From assembly GCF_019649055.1 (NCBI RefSeq), contig NW_026570324.1, forward strand, positions 372,001-436,000: a DNA stretch of 64,000 bases, in the 5' to 3' direction. The position numbers and the translations under genes were made by a program. Every line of letters begins with the position of its first letter. The stretch's first letter is position 1. Below, one piece after another: positions 30,799 to 41,412 of the stretch. Under the pieces are notes generated by a model. It did no database searches. It was given only the letters and a program-made list of their open reading frames with translations, and was not told where the DNA came from. Origin of the DNA: Paramacrobiotus metropolitanus (Eukaryota > Tardigrada > Eutardigrada > Parachela > Macrobiotidae).

Positions 30799-30990
30799 CA
30801 TGGGATCATCATGAAGTATTCATCCATACTGCTAAGCAGGAGCATCAGGACCTGATCGCCGAAGGATGAATAACGCCAGACCCAACCGCCGCAGCGCCGA
30901 TCATCTGGACTTCTCAGAATGACGTTTTACAATTGGTGGGTTCAGTGGGGCGATTCCTATTCAATAAGCCCTGGGGACTGGATAGCGCAA
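30799..30990 (+). pseudogene. Echo of exon 2 of the secreted-protein gene
   Basis: Directly after the stop of copy A the sequence repeats exon-2-like words: GAAGTATTCATCCATAC (30812) encodes EVFIHTA, like EIFIHTG upstream, and GGGGCGATTCCTATTCA (30946) matches GGGCGGATTCCTATTCAG at the end of exon 2. It looks like a diverged tandem copy of the exon. No splice site or start is evident. Confidence 0.5.
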
Positions 30991-32440
30991 CGTCTCAAGC
31001 ACTTGGTGTTTGAATTTTTATGGTCACGAAACTTGCGGCATACACGGCATGTACTATTATAAAAGAAGCAAATAGATCTCTTGCATGAACTTTGCTCCAA
31101 CTCTAAATCACGCATTTGTCGAAGTCATGCTGTTAAAGATAGCGGTACATACATACAAAACACATCTTGACGAATCATCGCACTAGTACCAGTAGTGGTG
31201 ATCACTGATAAGTATGCCCATTGCATGTGATTGGATCAGCACACCACCATCAACGGACAGAATAAGATTTCTTTCAACGGAATAAAAATCAGTGTTCGGC
31301 GTTAGTGACGCTATTATTTGTAGTTGTGACAGAGTAAAGTCCGCAGTTCTATAGAAGTATTTATTGCATCGCGCATATCGGATTCGGATACATAAGGACC
31401 AGTGAGACCATGTTCATCAGTGAGACCATGTTCATTAGTACGCTTTTCTAAGCGCGCAAGCCGTAATGTTGCAAGGGGCACATCGTTATCATCGTGACTA
31501 AAACAGTTTCCTTGTACCAGAGCTGACAGATTCGAAAGTTTTCGGTGTCAGGGAACGCTTTGTAACATAATGCGATCGAAACTATTTGGCCCTGTACCGC
31601 AGTGCACTTTTTTGACGGAGCGGGTGTGTCGCGTACTGTGTGATTGAACGGTTTAATACGGGGATAAATTTGAATAGATACATCATGACTGTTTTACAAA
31701 CCTCATTCATCCAGCGTATTGACCGCAAACAAATTCGGGCTGGCAGGACATTTTTCCGGCGTATTGACATGGGACCTCATAATACGAGCTATCCACAAAG
31801 CGAAACGGTGATTTGCACTCCACTACCAACTACCAAGTACCGGCTGGGTGACCGCAGAAATTTAACAAGCTATCAAGTCTGCAACTCCGGCAATTTGGGA
31901 TGCCAAGCCAAAGCGTACAAAGACGTCTCGAGTTTTTCAAACGCAAACCGGCACCACACTTCAGCGAGAGCGGTTGGTTGGAACAGGGCACCCGCGCAAG
32001 GCCAAAAGAAATCACAAATCCGGACGCATAATCATGAATACAAACTTGGTAAAGTAATTATTTCTGTGTTTCTGATTTCTTCGTTCAGTAGGTGCCCTGC
32101 TGTAACACTTCAGACAAAATGTTTTGTTGTTTAAACATGACTGTGTATTATAATAAACCATGTACAGATAGAGCGCTATTATGATATCACACCGGTTATA
32201 CCTGCATATTTGAGGTGGGCTATTATGAAACTGAAAACTCTGCTAATCAAACCAGTCGTATTTCGGTGGTCTCATTTTAACTTGTCATTAATTTATTTCC
32301 CGAGTGCGGTTCCTCTTACTTTTAATTTGCTGATTACTTTTCTGTTTACCGGCTCACTTAATATTTACATAATCAATACAATACGGCTTACTGAAACTAT
32401 TTCTTTGTAGCAGATAAAATAACACTATATTAATAATTAT
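30991..32440. other. Intergenic region between the secreted-protein copies
   Basis: Mostly featureless. A short tandem duplication of about 20 bp, AGTGAGACCATGTTCAT, is seen near 31400-31440. One unrecognised frame at 31640-32134 is listed separately, with an AATAAA at about 32152 downstream of it. Confidence 0.4.
31640..32134 (+). CDS. Hypothetical frame of 164 codons, doubtful
   Basis: The open frame reads MIERFNTGINLNRYIMTVLQ at its start, is basic and Asn/Arg/Thr-rich, and has no recognised domain or signal peptide. An AATAAA lies just after its end (about 32152). A possible tiny intron (GTAAAG...TTCAG, 32050-32091) near the C-terminus would shorten it. Codon use does not clearly favour coding, so it may be spurious. 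Confidence 0.25.
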   Translation: MIERFNTGINLNRYIMTVLQTSFIQRIDRKQIRAGRTFFRRIDMGPHNTSYPQSETVICTPLPTTKYRLGDRRNLTSYQVCNSGNLGCQAKAYKDVSSFSNANRHHTSARAVGWNRAPAQGQKKSQIRTHNHEYKLGKVIISVFLISSFSRCPAVTLQTKCFVV

Positions 32441-32449
32441 TCATAGTGC

Positions 32450-32789
32450 AGTCGGCAGCGTTACGATGTCATGTCTGCGTTAACTATTTTAAATTTCGAT
32501 GAATTTGCATTTTTGCCTGATATTTCGCTGCAGATATGCAGGTACTCGTATCTGTACACTGAGTCACTGACACACACACACAGTGTCAGAACCTAGTCTT
32601 GAAGTGGTCAGAGCAACCTTCTGTTTCTCCAAGAAATTTCCATATCATTATCAGCATTTTCCACACATAAGAAAATTGGTATTACTCTCAACTGATTCAA
32701 AGAACCATTCCTACTTTCTCGAACACACTTCAAAACTGCACTTCACAACTGCTGGATTACACTATAAAAGCGAGTGCGGACTTGCATTT
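32450..32789 (+). promoter_or_regulatory. Promoter of secreted-protein gene copy B
   Basis: Homologous to 21425-21968 without the MITE. The TATA box TATAAAAG is at 32763-32770, so transcription should begin near 32795, about 95 bp before the ATG. The conserved upstream words (TTTCTCCAAGAAA, ACACTTCAAAAC) are candidates for shared control sites. Confidence 0.7.
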
Positions 32790-32889
32790 GCGTGATAGGT
32801 CTGTACGGTAAATCGTATTTTTTTCAGTTTGTAAAATATCTGTTAAATTAAAATTATTCGCGCTTTAACCAGGTTTGAATTTAACCAGG

Positions 32890-33286
32890 ATGTTTGGCCC
32901 CAGTATTTTGATTTTATGTGCGAGTTTCGCATCCGTGGTAAGCGTAACTATTAGTGAGAACTTTATTCGAACTGTTATACCGATAAGACTGGTTGTAATA
33001 ATAAATTTGTTTATAGTTCACAGCGGATACGTCTAAATATGCAAGGATTCATCCTGCACGGTTCCTGCCTACTCCCGAGCAGTATGAACAGGACCTGGCC
33101 GGCCAAAGAAGTAAGACAAAAGAAGCAGCGACAGCGATGACCACCCCGCCTGTGGAGACTAGCACTCATTATCTCTGGGAAATCGGCCGAATAATTTGCT
33201 GTCCAAAGCAGCCCTGGAACCAGGACTGCAAATGCGAGGTCCCTAGTGGTTTGAGAAACCGTCTGCAAGTGCAAACGATACACTGA
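32890..33286 (+). CDS. Small secreted protein, gene copy B (2 exons)
   Basis: Exon 1 is 32890-32937, coding MFGPSILILCASFASV, a signal-peptide core. The intron is 32938-33016 (GTAAGCG to TTTATAG, phase 0). Exon 2 is 33017-33286, ending TGA, giving a total of 105 residues. The mature part starts FTADTSKYARIHPARF, has a Thr/Pro/Ala-rich middle (AATAMTTPPVETST), and ends with a four-cysteine patch, CCPKQPWNQDCKC, and a basic tail. The start is fixed by the signal peptide and by a TATA box 120 bp upstream. No family is recognised; a secreted role is inferred from the signal peptide. It is the intact partner of the disrupted copy at 30408-30798. Confidence 0.7.
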
Positions 33287-35094
33287 CTACCACTTTATTG
33301 TAATTAGTGTCGATTGTCGAATATACTGCGTCTTTTATTAACGGTGGTTTGCTGGTCCGTGGTATCGTTGTTTAATCTATTCAAATGCAAGGGGCATACG
33401 TATTTCCATTACGGGTACAGTCTGTACTACGTACATTTTGTGTTAGGATAAATTTGTACCGGTAACTTTAATAGCATCACTTCCGCAAACTAATGTTTTT
33501 ATAATACAATGTTTTGCGATAACCACAAAAACAAAACTTCACGATACTTCAAGACACAAATTTTACAAAACTTCACGGCCTCGACACACTGAGTTGCAGA
33601 ATTTTAAATTTATTATTCCTAATGTCGAATCTGAAAAGTCTCAGAGAAAATGTCTCCTACGCATGCAAAAATTCAGTATGAACCGGCATCCTAAGATTGG
33701 TTCAGAGTAATATGATGAGAAATTCGGGGTAAGCGACTCGTGTCAGAACTTTGAGACGTGTTCACTTTGTGCTTCTATCTCGTTGAACGGATGACAGTGG
33801 TTTTTACTTTTTGGTGCTTCCTTATAATGCAGGTTTTGGCATGCGCGCATTACTGCCCAACACCTAACGCAACAAACGATGCAAAAAGAAAACGGAAGCG
33901 GTAAAGTGACGACGGTAATATACCTTTCCAAAGGTTAATTAACGGTAAAGGTTCCCGAAGCGGTGGTTTTCTCAAAGATAAACTGGGACAAGCAAATGAA
34001 ATTAAAAAGAGCAAACTGAAAGGGTAAAAGTGAATTAGTTGGCATCAGCGCTAAACATACATTCACGTTTCCCTCGACGTTTGTCACACGCTTTTTATAA
34101 AACAGAGCAAAATTTACCTTTTATGCAACGAGGAGCTCAAACGTAATAGCAGTCACAGAGAATCGCCAATGTGAAAATCACATTCTATGTGACGTTTGTG
34201 TTTAACACGGATTCTGCTTGGATTAACTTAACACTTTCCATCCGTACGTGGGACGGGGAGACCAGTGCGATAGAATAATTACCATAAATCATAATAATCA
34301 ATCCTACCGACATTACTCAGCAACAGAGTATGAGTTACTGTAATATCTCAATGAGACATACTTCATAGGAATCTACGCGAAGCGTGAAACTACGTCCACA
34401 ATGATAATTTAATTAAGTAACTCCGAAACTGCCAAACTCATGGTCAGCACGACTTTTGAGTTTTAACGGTTTAGGCTGTTTATTCGTACTCGTAAGTGAA
34501 AGCAAGTGTTGTGTCGTCGTCGTCATCAACACCGGTTGAGCAGCGGCGTCGATAACAGTCGGACAATTCGTGAATAATGATGTGAATCATTTTGTACACC
34601 CCACTACACTGCACTAAAATGAGTAAAATCATTTGGACTAAGGACTTTCGTCAAGATTTGTAATCCAACACCTGATTCAAAATGTTTGCAGAAAATTCTT
34701 AAGAAAACGTTTGACATTGTGGCATCCGGAAGGCGATGGCCGTTGGGCGTCACCGTCGGGCCTTTCACTCCACGTACAGTATGGTGGCGCATTAGCCTTC
34801 TCCACTCTAAAGGTAGTTCCATCGATCATGCAGTCGCGACCTTTTCGTTCAACGAGTGACCCCCGTCGGAATGGCCTCACAAGGCAGTGCGATCTTACTG
34901 ATTATGCTCAAACAGTTGCCAGCAGTCTTCACCTTGAAAACAGAGATATGGTGTACAGAGATATGGTATTAGCCGGTTGGATGTCGCCATGGACTCCCCA
35001 ACCGACTGAGACCATACCTGTGGCCAATTCTTTGCCAAGGGGGTGGCTTTAGACTGCTGGTTGTCAGGAATTTTCGGTACTTTCCGGTCGTACA
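33287..35094. other. Intergenic, nothing recognised
   Basis: Short frames on both strands look random. No repeat partner, promoter or RNA gene was seen. The part around 34700-35000 is richer in GC and might be old coding sequence upstream of the astacin relic that follows. Confidence 0.4.
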
Positions 35095-35190
35095 GCATAA
35101 CGGAATTCCAGATCGAAAGGCCGAAAATGAGCGTTTCCGGCAAAATGGCCACTTTTGACCTTCCATACGATATGGAGCAAGTTGGAGGAG
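35095..35190 (+). pseudogene. Astacin metalloprotease relic
   Basis: The stretch 35140-35175 encodes GKMATFDLPYDMEQ, matching PKMATIGLPYDVES in the astacin copy at 45100-45402. The DNA is similar too, with AAAATGGCCACT followed by CTTCC and TACGA. The residues before the Met-turn are kept but the Met-turn itself is not, and no zinc-binding HEXXH is found upstream. It is probably a decayed third copy on the opposite strand to the other two. Confidence 0.4.
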
Positions 35191-35575
35191 TTTTTGCGTT
35201 TTTTTCGTCGAATTCCGACATCGTTATTTTACGTGTGTGCATACAAGGCGTCGTTTCCTACCCAGTTGTCCTCCCTCATCGCTGCTTCGACCGTGGAACA
35301 GGCGGAAGAGAAAAATGACAGTCTGTATTCTTACCTGCACTAGTAGCTGTTATAAAACACTCGAGATTCCGAGAATGGCGTTCATCAATGAGCAGAGCAA
35401 GCTAGTGCAGCGCGTTCTCCTAATGTCAATCGCCGAGGCTTGCCGTCGGAGAATCAGAGAGGGAATGCGATTTCCGTCCTTGACACAACAGATACCGCGG
35501 AAAAGCTGAATGGACTCTTTGTAAATTGGCAATAGCTATTTTGCCGCAGTATAACAATAAGGGTCTGAATAGCCC

Positions 35576-38319
35576 TGTGATGCATGGCAACGTGTGCCAA
35601 TGCAATGTCGTATTATGTACTTGTTGAATTTGTGTATTTGTTGTCATTTACGTATTTAGTTGAGTAGTTATTAAAGAGCACGACGCTCCACGTCGTGACA
35701 GAATTGGCGTGAAGATGCAGTATTCTAAAAACTCGTGAAAATTTTTAAAGATGTTATTACATTCAGAAGAAGTGATACTAAACATTCAGAAGAAGTGATA
35801 CTAAAATAATAATTAATGGTTGTACTCCGAATTGGCAAATTATTTCTATACCGTGGGAGGAGAGAAGGGAAATGACCAATCCCGCCCATGCAATGTTTGG
35901 CCAAAACAGTACTGCCAGATTCCCACATGGACACCGAGCAGATATGGCCAATGCCGGAACACAGTCCCCGCACCTTTATGGATACTGCCAGACTCCCAGA
36001 TAAGTGAGGAGAGCAGTCCGACATTCCTGCCCGAGTCGACATTATTCAAGCAGAGCAGAGCCAGCAGCCAGATCCTGCCCGAGCCTGCATCGAAGGACAG
36101 AGCAGAGCAGTGCCGCTATTATGGATACGAAGAGCAGCGTCCGTTTCCTTTCCTTTCAAGGCAACGTAAGAAGGGAAACGCCCATTCAAGTTCCCGGGTT
36201 CCCCAGTTCTTCAAGTGAAGGTCGTCAGTTGCGAACAAACGAAACGTTTCCAAGGAGACTAAATCCTATCGCATTAGCGCGATACAAACACGGACTAGCC
36301 AGCCTTCGAAGTTAAACCTTTGCCTAATGGAATTTATTTCATTTTAAAATGATATTATTAATAAAATTTATTTAATTAAACTACTGGAAATTTCTTTCAA
36401 CATTTGTCTCTGAAAATAATAATTAATTAAACTTTTGTCAAAGACGGTAAATATAATTACCAGTCTCACTAATATTTGGAATTTTTCTTCTTCTTGCAGT
36501 TTAATGCATGCGGATTTTTCCGCAATTTTCTGTGTTAAGAAACTTTTTCTTAACAAAGGGAGATGTGATGCATGACAACGTGTGCCAATGCAATGTCGTA
36601 TTATGTAGTCCAGAGCCTAAAATCTTTAGAATCTATGTGAGCACACTTAATTTCGCAAAGAGGGGGGTACTGATTATTTACTCTGCATTTTCATATTGGC
36701 TGACATTACCAAGACTCGGGAGTATGTATACAGATGGAATTAACGTTGGCAAATTTACAGAAAACTTACGTATCCAGTAAAATTCATACGTAAGTCATAC
36801 ATATCCATACGTTTTACTGGATACATACGTATCCAGGAAAATTAAAAAAAACTGAATTGGGAGATGGCTCAAGTTGCTAGTTTTTTTTCTGCAAGAGGGT
36901 TGCTAGTATGACAGTGGATATTTTTGCAAATCCTTTGAGTTCGAATTGAGCTTCGCGCGAAGCCGACGATGCTTTTTGTCCAGGAAATACAAGAAATTCA
37001 ATAAAATTAGGCTAGTTTTCCAGAAATATTTCGGGTTTGTCGAATTTGTTGAATAAAATAAAACTAGCGAAGCTTTTTTTGTAGCAAACAGATTCTTTTT
37101 GCCCCGTATTTTGCAGTTTGAACTTGGCTGTGGGCTGGCTGCATTGATGACCTTACGGCTAACATTCGGGAACGGTATCCGTTTTGTACCGGATTTACTA
37201 GTCTTTGAAAAAGAGGAAGTAACCTAAAATAACATCGAGCTTGATCGTTGGGGTAAACTAACATTGCAAGTACTAGCAATAAAAAGTGTAAAAACTATCG
37301 ACCAGTTTGAGAGATCCAGTATATACGCCGATACCCACCACGTTATCGGTTATCATTTACAGGGAGGTTTGCCAGTTGACGCTGGACACGTTTTAACGTA
37401 TCCACACTTCCGGCGCTGCATGTTTCAAATGCACAATATTGCTGTTTCGGATGCTAAATCTAAAAGCGGAAATGAGCAAAAAAAGTAGGCTAGTGATTTC
37501 GGATACTATTAATCAAATGGCATTCCCTCTTTAACTCTATCTGCAAATGGATAAACAGATATTGCTGAAACAACCACTAGAATGCCGCATGTCTACCCGG
37601 AAACTTAATTCTCTTGAATAACTACGAGATCATCCCCGTGAAAGTTGAAAAGCACATTTTTAGTCACAATCACAATGATACCGGTTTCTTGGTTTTCTTT
37701 GATATGAGCATGACCTTTAGCGCGTATCATATGCAAGTACAAAATGAGTAATAAAACAAAAGAGATTTAAAGCAAAAACACTTCTTCAATGCTATCCTGC
37801 TCGGGGATTGTACCCATAGCACATATCGCGTTTCCCCGTTGCATCTGGATAGATAAACGCTGTCTAAAAAACTCTACTTTGATATTATTTTATCTGTACA
37901 AGTGCTAAACAGCGCGTGTGATTTAAACAACAGGAGCACTATTGTGCATGTAGGCTGTGCAGCGTCAGAAATGTGTGTCCTATAAAAGTTGCCCACTGAC
38001 ACAACGCCCACTGAAAGATTACGTGACACGCATTGGATTAAAGCGTTTTCCTGTTCGTTTGTGCAAATTTTTGCTCTTTTAAAAAATAAGAAAACAGGTT
38101 GAAGCCGATTAATTACACAGAAGGGGGGAGTATTGACAATTTTTAAGCACAAGTTGCAATCTAGGTGAGCACATGCACTTTTATGTGAGCACATTTTGTG
38201 TTATGTGAGCACAAGTTTTTAGGCCCTGTAAATATGTACTTGTTGTATTTGTGTATTTGTTGTCATTTACGTATTTAGTTGAGTAGTTACTAAAGAGCAC
38301 GACGCTCCACGTCGTGACA
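35576..38319 (+). mobile_element. TRIM-type miniature LTR element with an insert in its 3' LTR (fossil)
   Basis: The 5' LTR is 35576-35700 (125 bp, TGTGATGCATGG to CGTCGTGACA). The 3' LTR begins at 36564 and ends at 38319, but is split by a 1.6-kb insert at 36608-38230. A 5-bp target duplication AGCCC flanks the whole (35571-35575 and 38320-38324). A polypurine tract AAAGGGAGA (36555-36563) abuts the 3' LTR. Both LTRs end with a perfect hairpin, CACGACGCTCCACGTCGTG. The internal part is about 860 bp without recognisable gag or pol, so it is a TRIM that would need enzymes in trans. The LTRs differ at a few bases, so it is of moderate age. Confidence 0.85.
36608..38230. mobile_element. Insert in the TRIM 3' LTR, possibly hAT-like
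   Basis: The LTR sequence stops at TATGTA (36602-36607) and resumes at TATGTA (38233-38238). Near the insert ends, CAGAGCCTAAAA (36611) and the complement of CAGGGCCTAAAA (38217-38228) form a 12-bp inverted repeat with one mismatch. The flanking octamers ATTATGTA and AATATGTA match at 7 of 8 positions. These suit a hAT-type element with an 8-bp duplication, but a few bases lie between the repeat and the duplication on each side. A sub-repeat TATGTGAGCACA occurs three or four times. No transposase is seen. Confidence 0.5.
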
Positions 38320-38324
38320 AGCCC

Positions 38325-38464
38325 TCAGGCTACTTTGCCGCACACTGCGCCGGAATAGCCAGTTGGCTATTTTGCCGCACTATGGTGGGCGAAATAACTT
38401 GTTGGCTATTTTACCGCACACTGCGTTAAAACAGCTCATGAGCTATTTTGCCGCACTATGGACG
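38325..38464 (+). repeat. Left inverted array (GGCTATTTTGCCGC subrepeats)
   Basis: Continuation of the left arm after the TRIM. It pairs with 43125-43260 on the opposite strand over about 130 bp, with few differences visible. Confidence 0.75.
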
Positions 38465-39109
38465 GGAACAGGATAATTATAAGGTAGATGCTGCGTGCAC
38501 GGGGTAACACGGGGTGTTGGCTGCGTGTACGGCATTTTAATATTGTGTTTTTCTTTTTTCACGTGAACGTATTGGCTGATTTGATTCTGTTTGATGTCAT
38601 CCGAATTTTTGACGTAATAACATCTTGTGGTTCCCCACGTTTTATTCAGTCACAGCAGGTTTTTCTACCGGTTTTCGGTAGTATGTTTTAATGTACCATA
38701 ATATAGGAATAGTTACAAATATTTTTGTTTTGCGGCTCAGAGTTTTTTCGACACGGCTTGATGTAGGTGGTACTGGTGTCAGTTGCGTGCTTTCATAAGC
38801 GGCTACCAGGTGAGTTCAGAACAGATCCAGCTCAAAAATCGCCATTCAGGGATCCATCTCGAAAACGAACGCGGTAGTCACAGCTATCGCATTCTACTTC
38901 CCGCTGCTTTTGGCATCTCTCACTTCGATTTTATGCCCTTCATCCAGTTTATAATCTTCTTCCAATTTTAAAATATAATAATTCTGAAACAAATAAATCA
39001 CCCGTGCCCGCAGCCAACGCCCGTGTTTACCCGTGCACGCAGCCATATTGAAAAGTATTTTGGCTTATACCGCAAGTTACGTTAGCATAGACGAGACAAG
39101 AGCCATTAT
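38465..39109. other. Unassigned, inside the inverted-array region
   Basis: AT-rich sequence, no feature recognised. Two short direct repeats are visible: GTGCACGGGGTAACACGGGGT near 38493, and CCGTG(C/T)(C/A)CGCAGCCA near 39003-39045. Confidence 0.35.
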
Positions 39110-40510
39110 CGCCATCGCCTCAGGTGCACCTGCGACCAAAAGTCGATTCCTTTAGACTGGAAAGTAATGTTGGTGTATTTAAAATTTGGAAAGTGGTGAA
39201 CCGAAGCGATAGAGATGCTACAACGACAGCTTCGGACGGCAACAAAAGAAGGGACGCGTACGAGGAAAAGCTAAAAAAATCTCTGGTCGAGTCAACCGAG
39301 TTCATCGCATGAACCGCCAAAGGTCCGAAGGAACAGACGGATGTATTTTTAAAATACGTCAACCTAGAACAGGAACTGGGAGCAACAATACACTGGACGG
39401 AACAGCTTGGGAAACAAGTAGCCGGCTTGGAGACGAATCTGACGACAGCCCGGCGCAGCGGAGTGCTACTACGCGGCCCCTTGATTCGATGGGATTGAAC
39501 GACACGAATGACGACGCGGCGAGACGGACAAACCCACCGATGCCGGACGGATAGTCAAGACAGTGTCACGACCTCGTACACTCACTGACTGACATGAAAA
39601 CACAGAGCAAGCAATAGTACAACTAGCGTTGCTACGCCACAACAGACCGGAACAGATAGGAGACTTCAAGATCAAACGCCGCAGCCGCACGATCTAACCG
39701 GTGGAAGGAAGAGGCTAACACAACCTGACCGACGTTGTGGACAATTGCGGCACATCCATCAAGGCGAACTTTCGATTTCAGCAGGGCCAGATACATGTGG
39801 CCGACCAGCTGTCCAAATTTAATGCTGAAGTATTGCATCGTGCCGGACAGCTGTCCCGGCCTGAATCGCCGGGACGTGAAGCGCCCTTGTCGTCGGGATG
39901 ACCAGGCCGATGCCGACCGAGACCAACGACACGAACGGAAAAAGAATCCGAGAGGCCGGGCCGATGTTGATCGGAGTCGACACAACGTTAGCAAATCGAA
40001 TAATCTCGGGCGAGCGCTGATATCTGCCAGCCGGATGACGGACCTCCCGTGAAGTTTGACGGCGATATGCGAAAACAGGATGGCTGGATATACCAGTTTT
40101 GCCGCATACGTAAAAGACACGAATTAGTCGGTGGCGCAGTAACCGCTTAGTTCATGGTCGTACGTGAGCGTGCTCCAACCGGCCATGTGGCGGACTAGTA
40201 CTAGGAACCAAAGTCAGAAGAACAGAAGGACGGTTGGCCGTTCGATGTCTGGATGGCCATGTTTGGGGCTCGATTTTCCAAACAGAAGGGTGATGTTAGT
40301 GCTGGCCTGTGCAGGCGACATAAGGATTCGCGTCGTCCGGACATGCATTCACCGTAAACTGGACACATTTCGGCCTTGCGTTTGCGTCCCGCCACAGTAC
40401 GGACAACCCCAGCCGAGCCCGCCGGGTGCAGGCAGTTATGGTAGAGGCACTGGAGAATACAGCTGGAACTACGGCCGAAGCCCGGCTATGGAGCCAGCCG
40501 CCAGGTAGGG
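39110..40510 (+). mobile_element. Faint gag-like relic (fossil)
   Basis: GC-richer, coding-like sequence with several partial frames on the + strand. Pieces resemble a Ty3/Gypsy gag in the same order as the giant element at the start of the window: Lys/Glu-rich helical sequence near 39260-39420, an FDGDMRKQDGWIYQF-like stretch near 40055-40100, and a Gly/Tyr/Arg-rich piece near 40425-40505. The element is heavily broken, with many interruptions, and no ends are found. The call rests on weak similarity. Confidence 0.3.
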
Positions 40511-40619
40511 GCCGCGGAATTTTTGGCTGAGGTTAGCTCGGCCAGAACTTAACCGACCAATGGGACGGAATGTAGCCGGCCAGAACTTGTGAAACCTAGT
40601 GGGCACGAATCGGCCTGGC

Positions 40620-41127
40620 CCGTTCCCGGGCTGTGTCGTTCCCGGGCTGTGCCGTTCCCGGGCTGTGCCGTTCCCCGGGTTGTGCCGTTCCCCGGGTTGT
40701 GCCGTTCCCCGGGTTGTGCCGTTCCCCGGGTTGTGCCGTTCCCCGGGTTGTGCCGTTCCCCGGGTTGTGCCGTTCCCCGGGTTGTGCCGTTCCCCGGGTT
40801 GTGCCGTTCCCCGGGTTGTGCCGTTCCCCGGGTTGTGCCGTTCCCCGGGTTGTGCCGTTCCCCGGCTGTGCCGTTCCCGGGTTGTGCCGTTCCCCGGGTT
40901 GTGCCGTTCCCCGGGTTGTGCCGTTCCCCGGGTTGTGCCGTTCCCCGGGTTGTGCCGTTCCCCGGGTTGTGCCGTTCCCCGGGTTGTGCCGTTCCCCGGG
41001 TTGTGCCGTTCCCCGGGTTGTGCCATTCCCCGGGTTGTGCCGTTCCCCGGGTTGTGCCGTTCCCCGGGTTGTGCCGTTCCCCGGGTTGTGCCGTTCCCCG
41101 GCTGTGCCGTTCCCGGGCTGTGCCGTT
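40620..41127. repeat. 17-bp GC-rich minisatellite, about 30 units
   Basis: The unit is CCGTTCCCCGGGTTGTG, with 16-bp variants CCGTTCCCGGGCTGTG at both ends of the array and one in the middle (near 40860). The unit holds the palindrome CCCGGG. Because 17 is not a multiple of three and the unit has no stop codon in most frames, open frames of 190-235 codons appear on both strands with the same 17-residue peptide repeating. These are by-products of the repeat, not genes. Confidence 0.95.
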
Positions 41128-41170
41128 GTTGGGCTGCGCCGGGGAACGGCACTGCGGGCCGTCTTCGTTG

Positions 41171-41412
41171 GGTTGTTTCTTCTTCGCTTTGTTAATGTGT
41201 AGACTGGAATGTTCGCTAAGCCAGCGCAAACGGGAACGGTCTACAAACGGGGACAGTTTTCGTCGGCCGTTTTTTCTTCGCGTTGTTAATGTTTAGACGG
41301 GAATGTTCGCTAAGCCAGCGCAAACGGGAACGGTCTACAAACGGGGACAGTTTTCGTCGGCCGTTTTTTCTTCGCTTTGTTAATGTTTAGACGGGAATGT
41401 TCGCTAAGCCAC
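41171..41412. repeat. 94-bp tandem repeat, about 2.5 units
   Basis: TCTTCGCTTTGTTAATGT begins units near 41182, 41276 and 41370. Each continues through GACGGGAATGTTCGCTAAGC and CAAACGGGAACGGTCTACAA. Copies are almost identical. It lies directly downstream of the 17-bp array. Confidence 0.9.

Noticed and set aside
40589-41296. Long Pro/Cys/Arg-rich frames of 190-235 codons on both strands
   Set aside because: They follow from a stop-free 17-bp tandem repeat; the same peptide appears in several frames on both strands.
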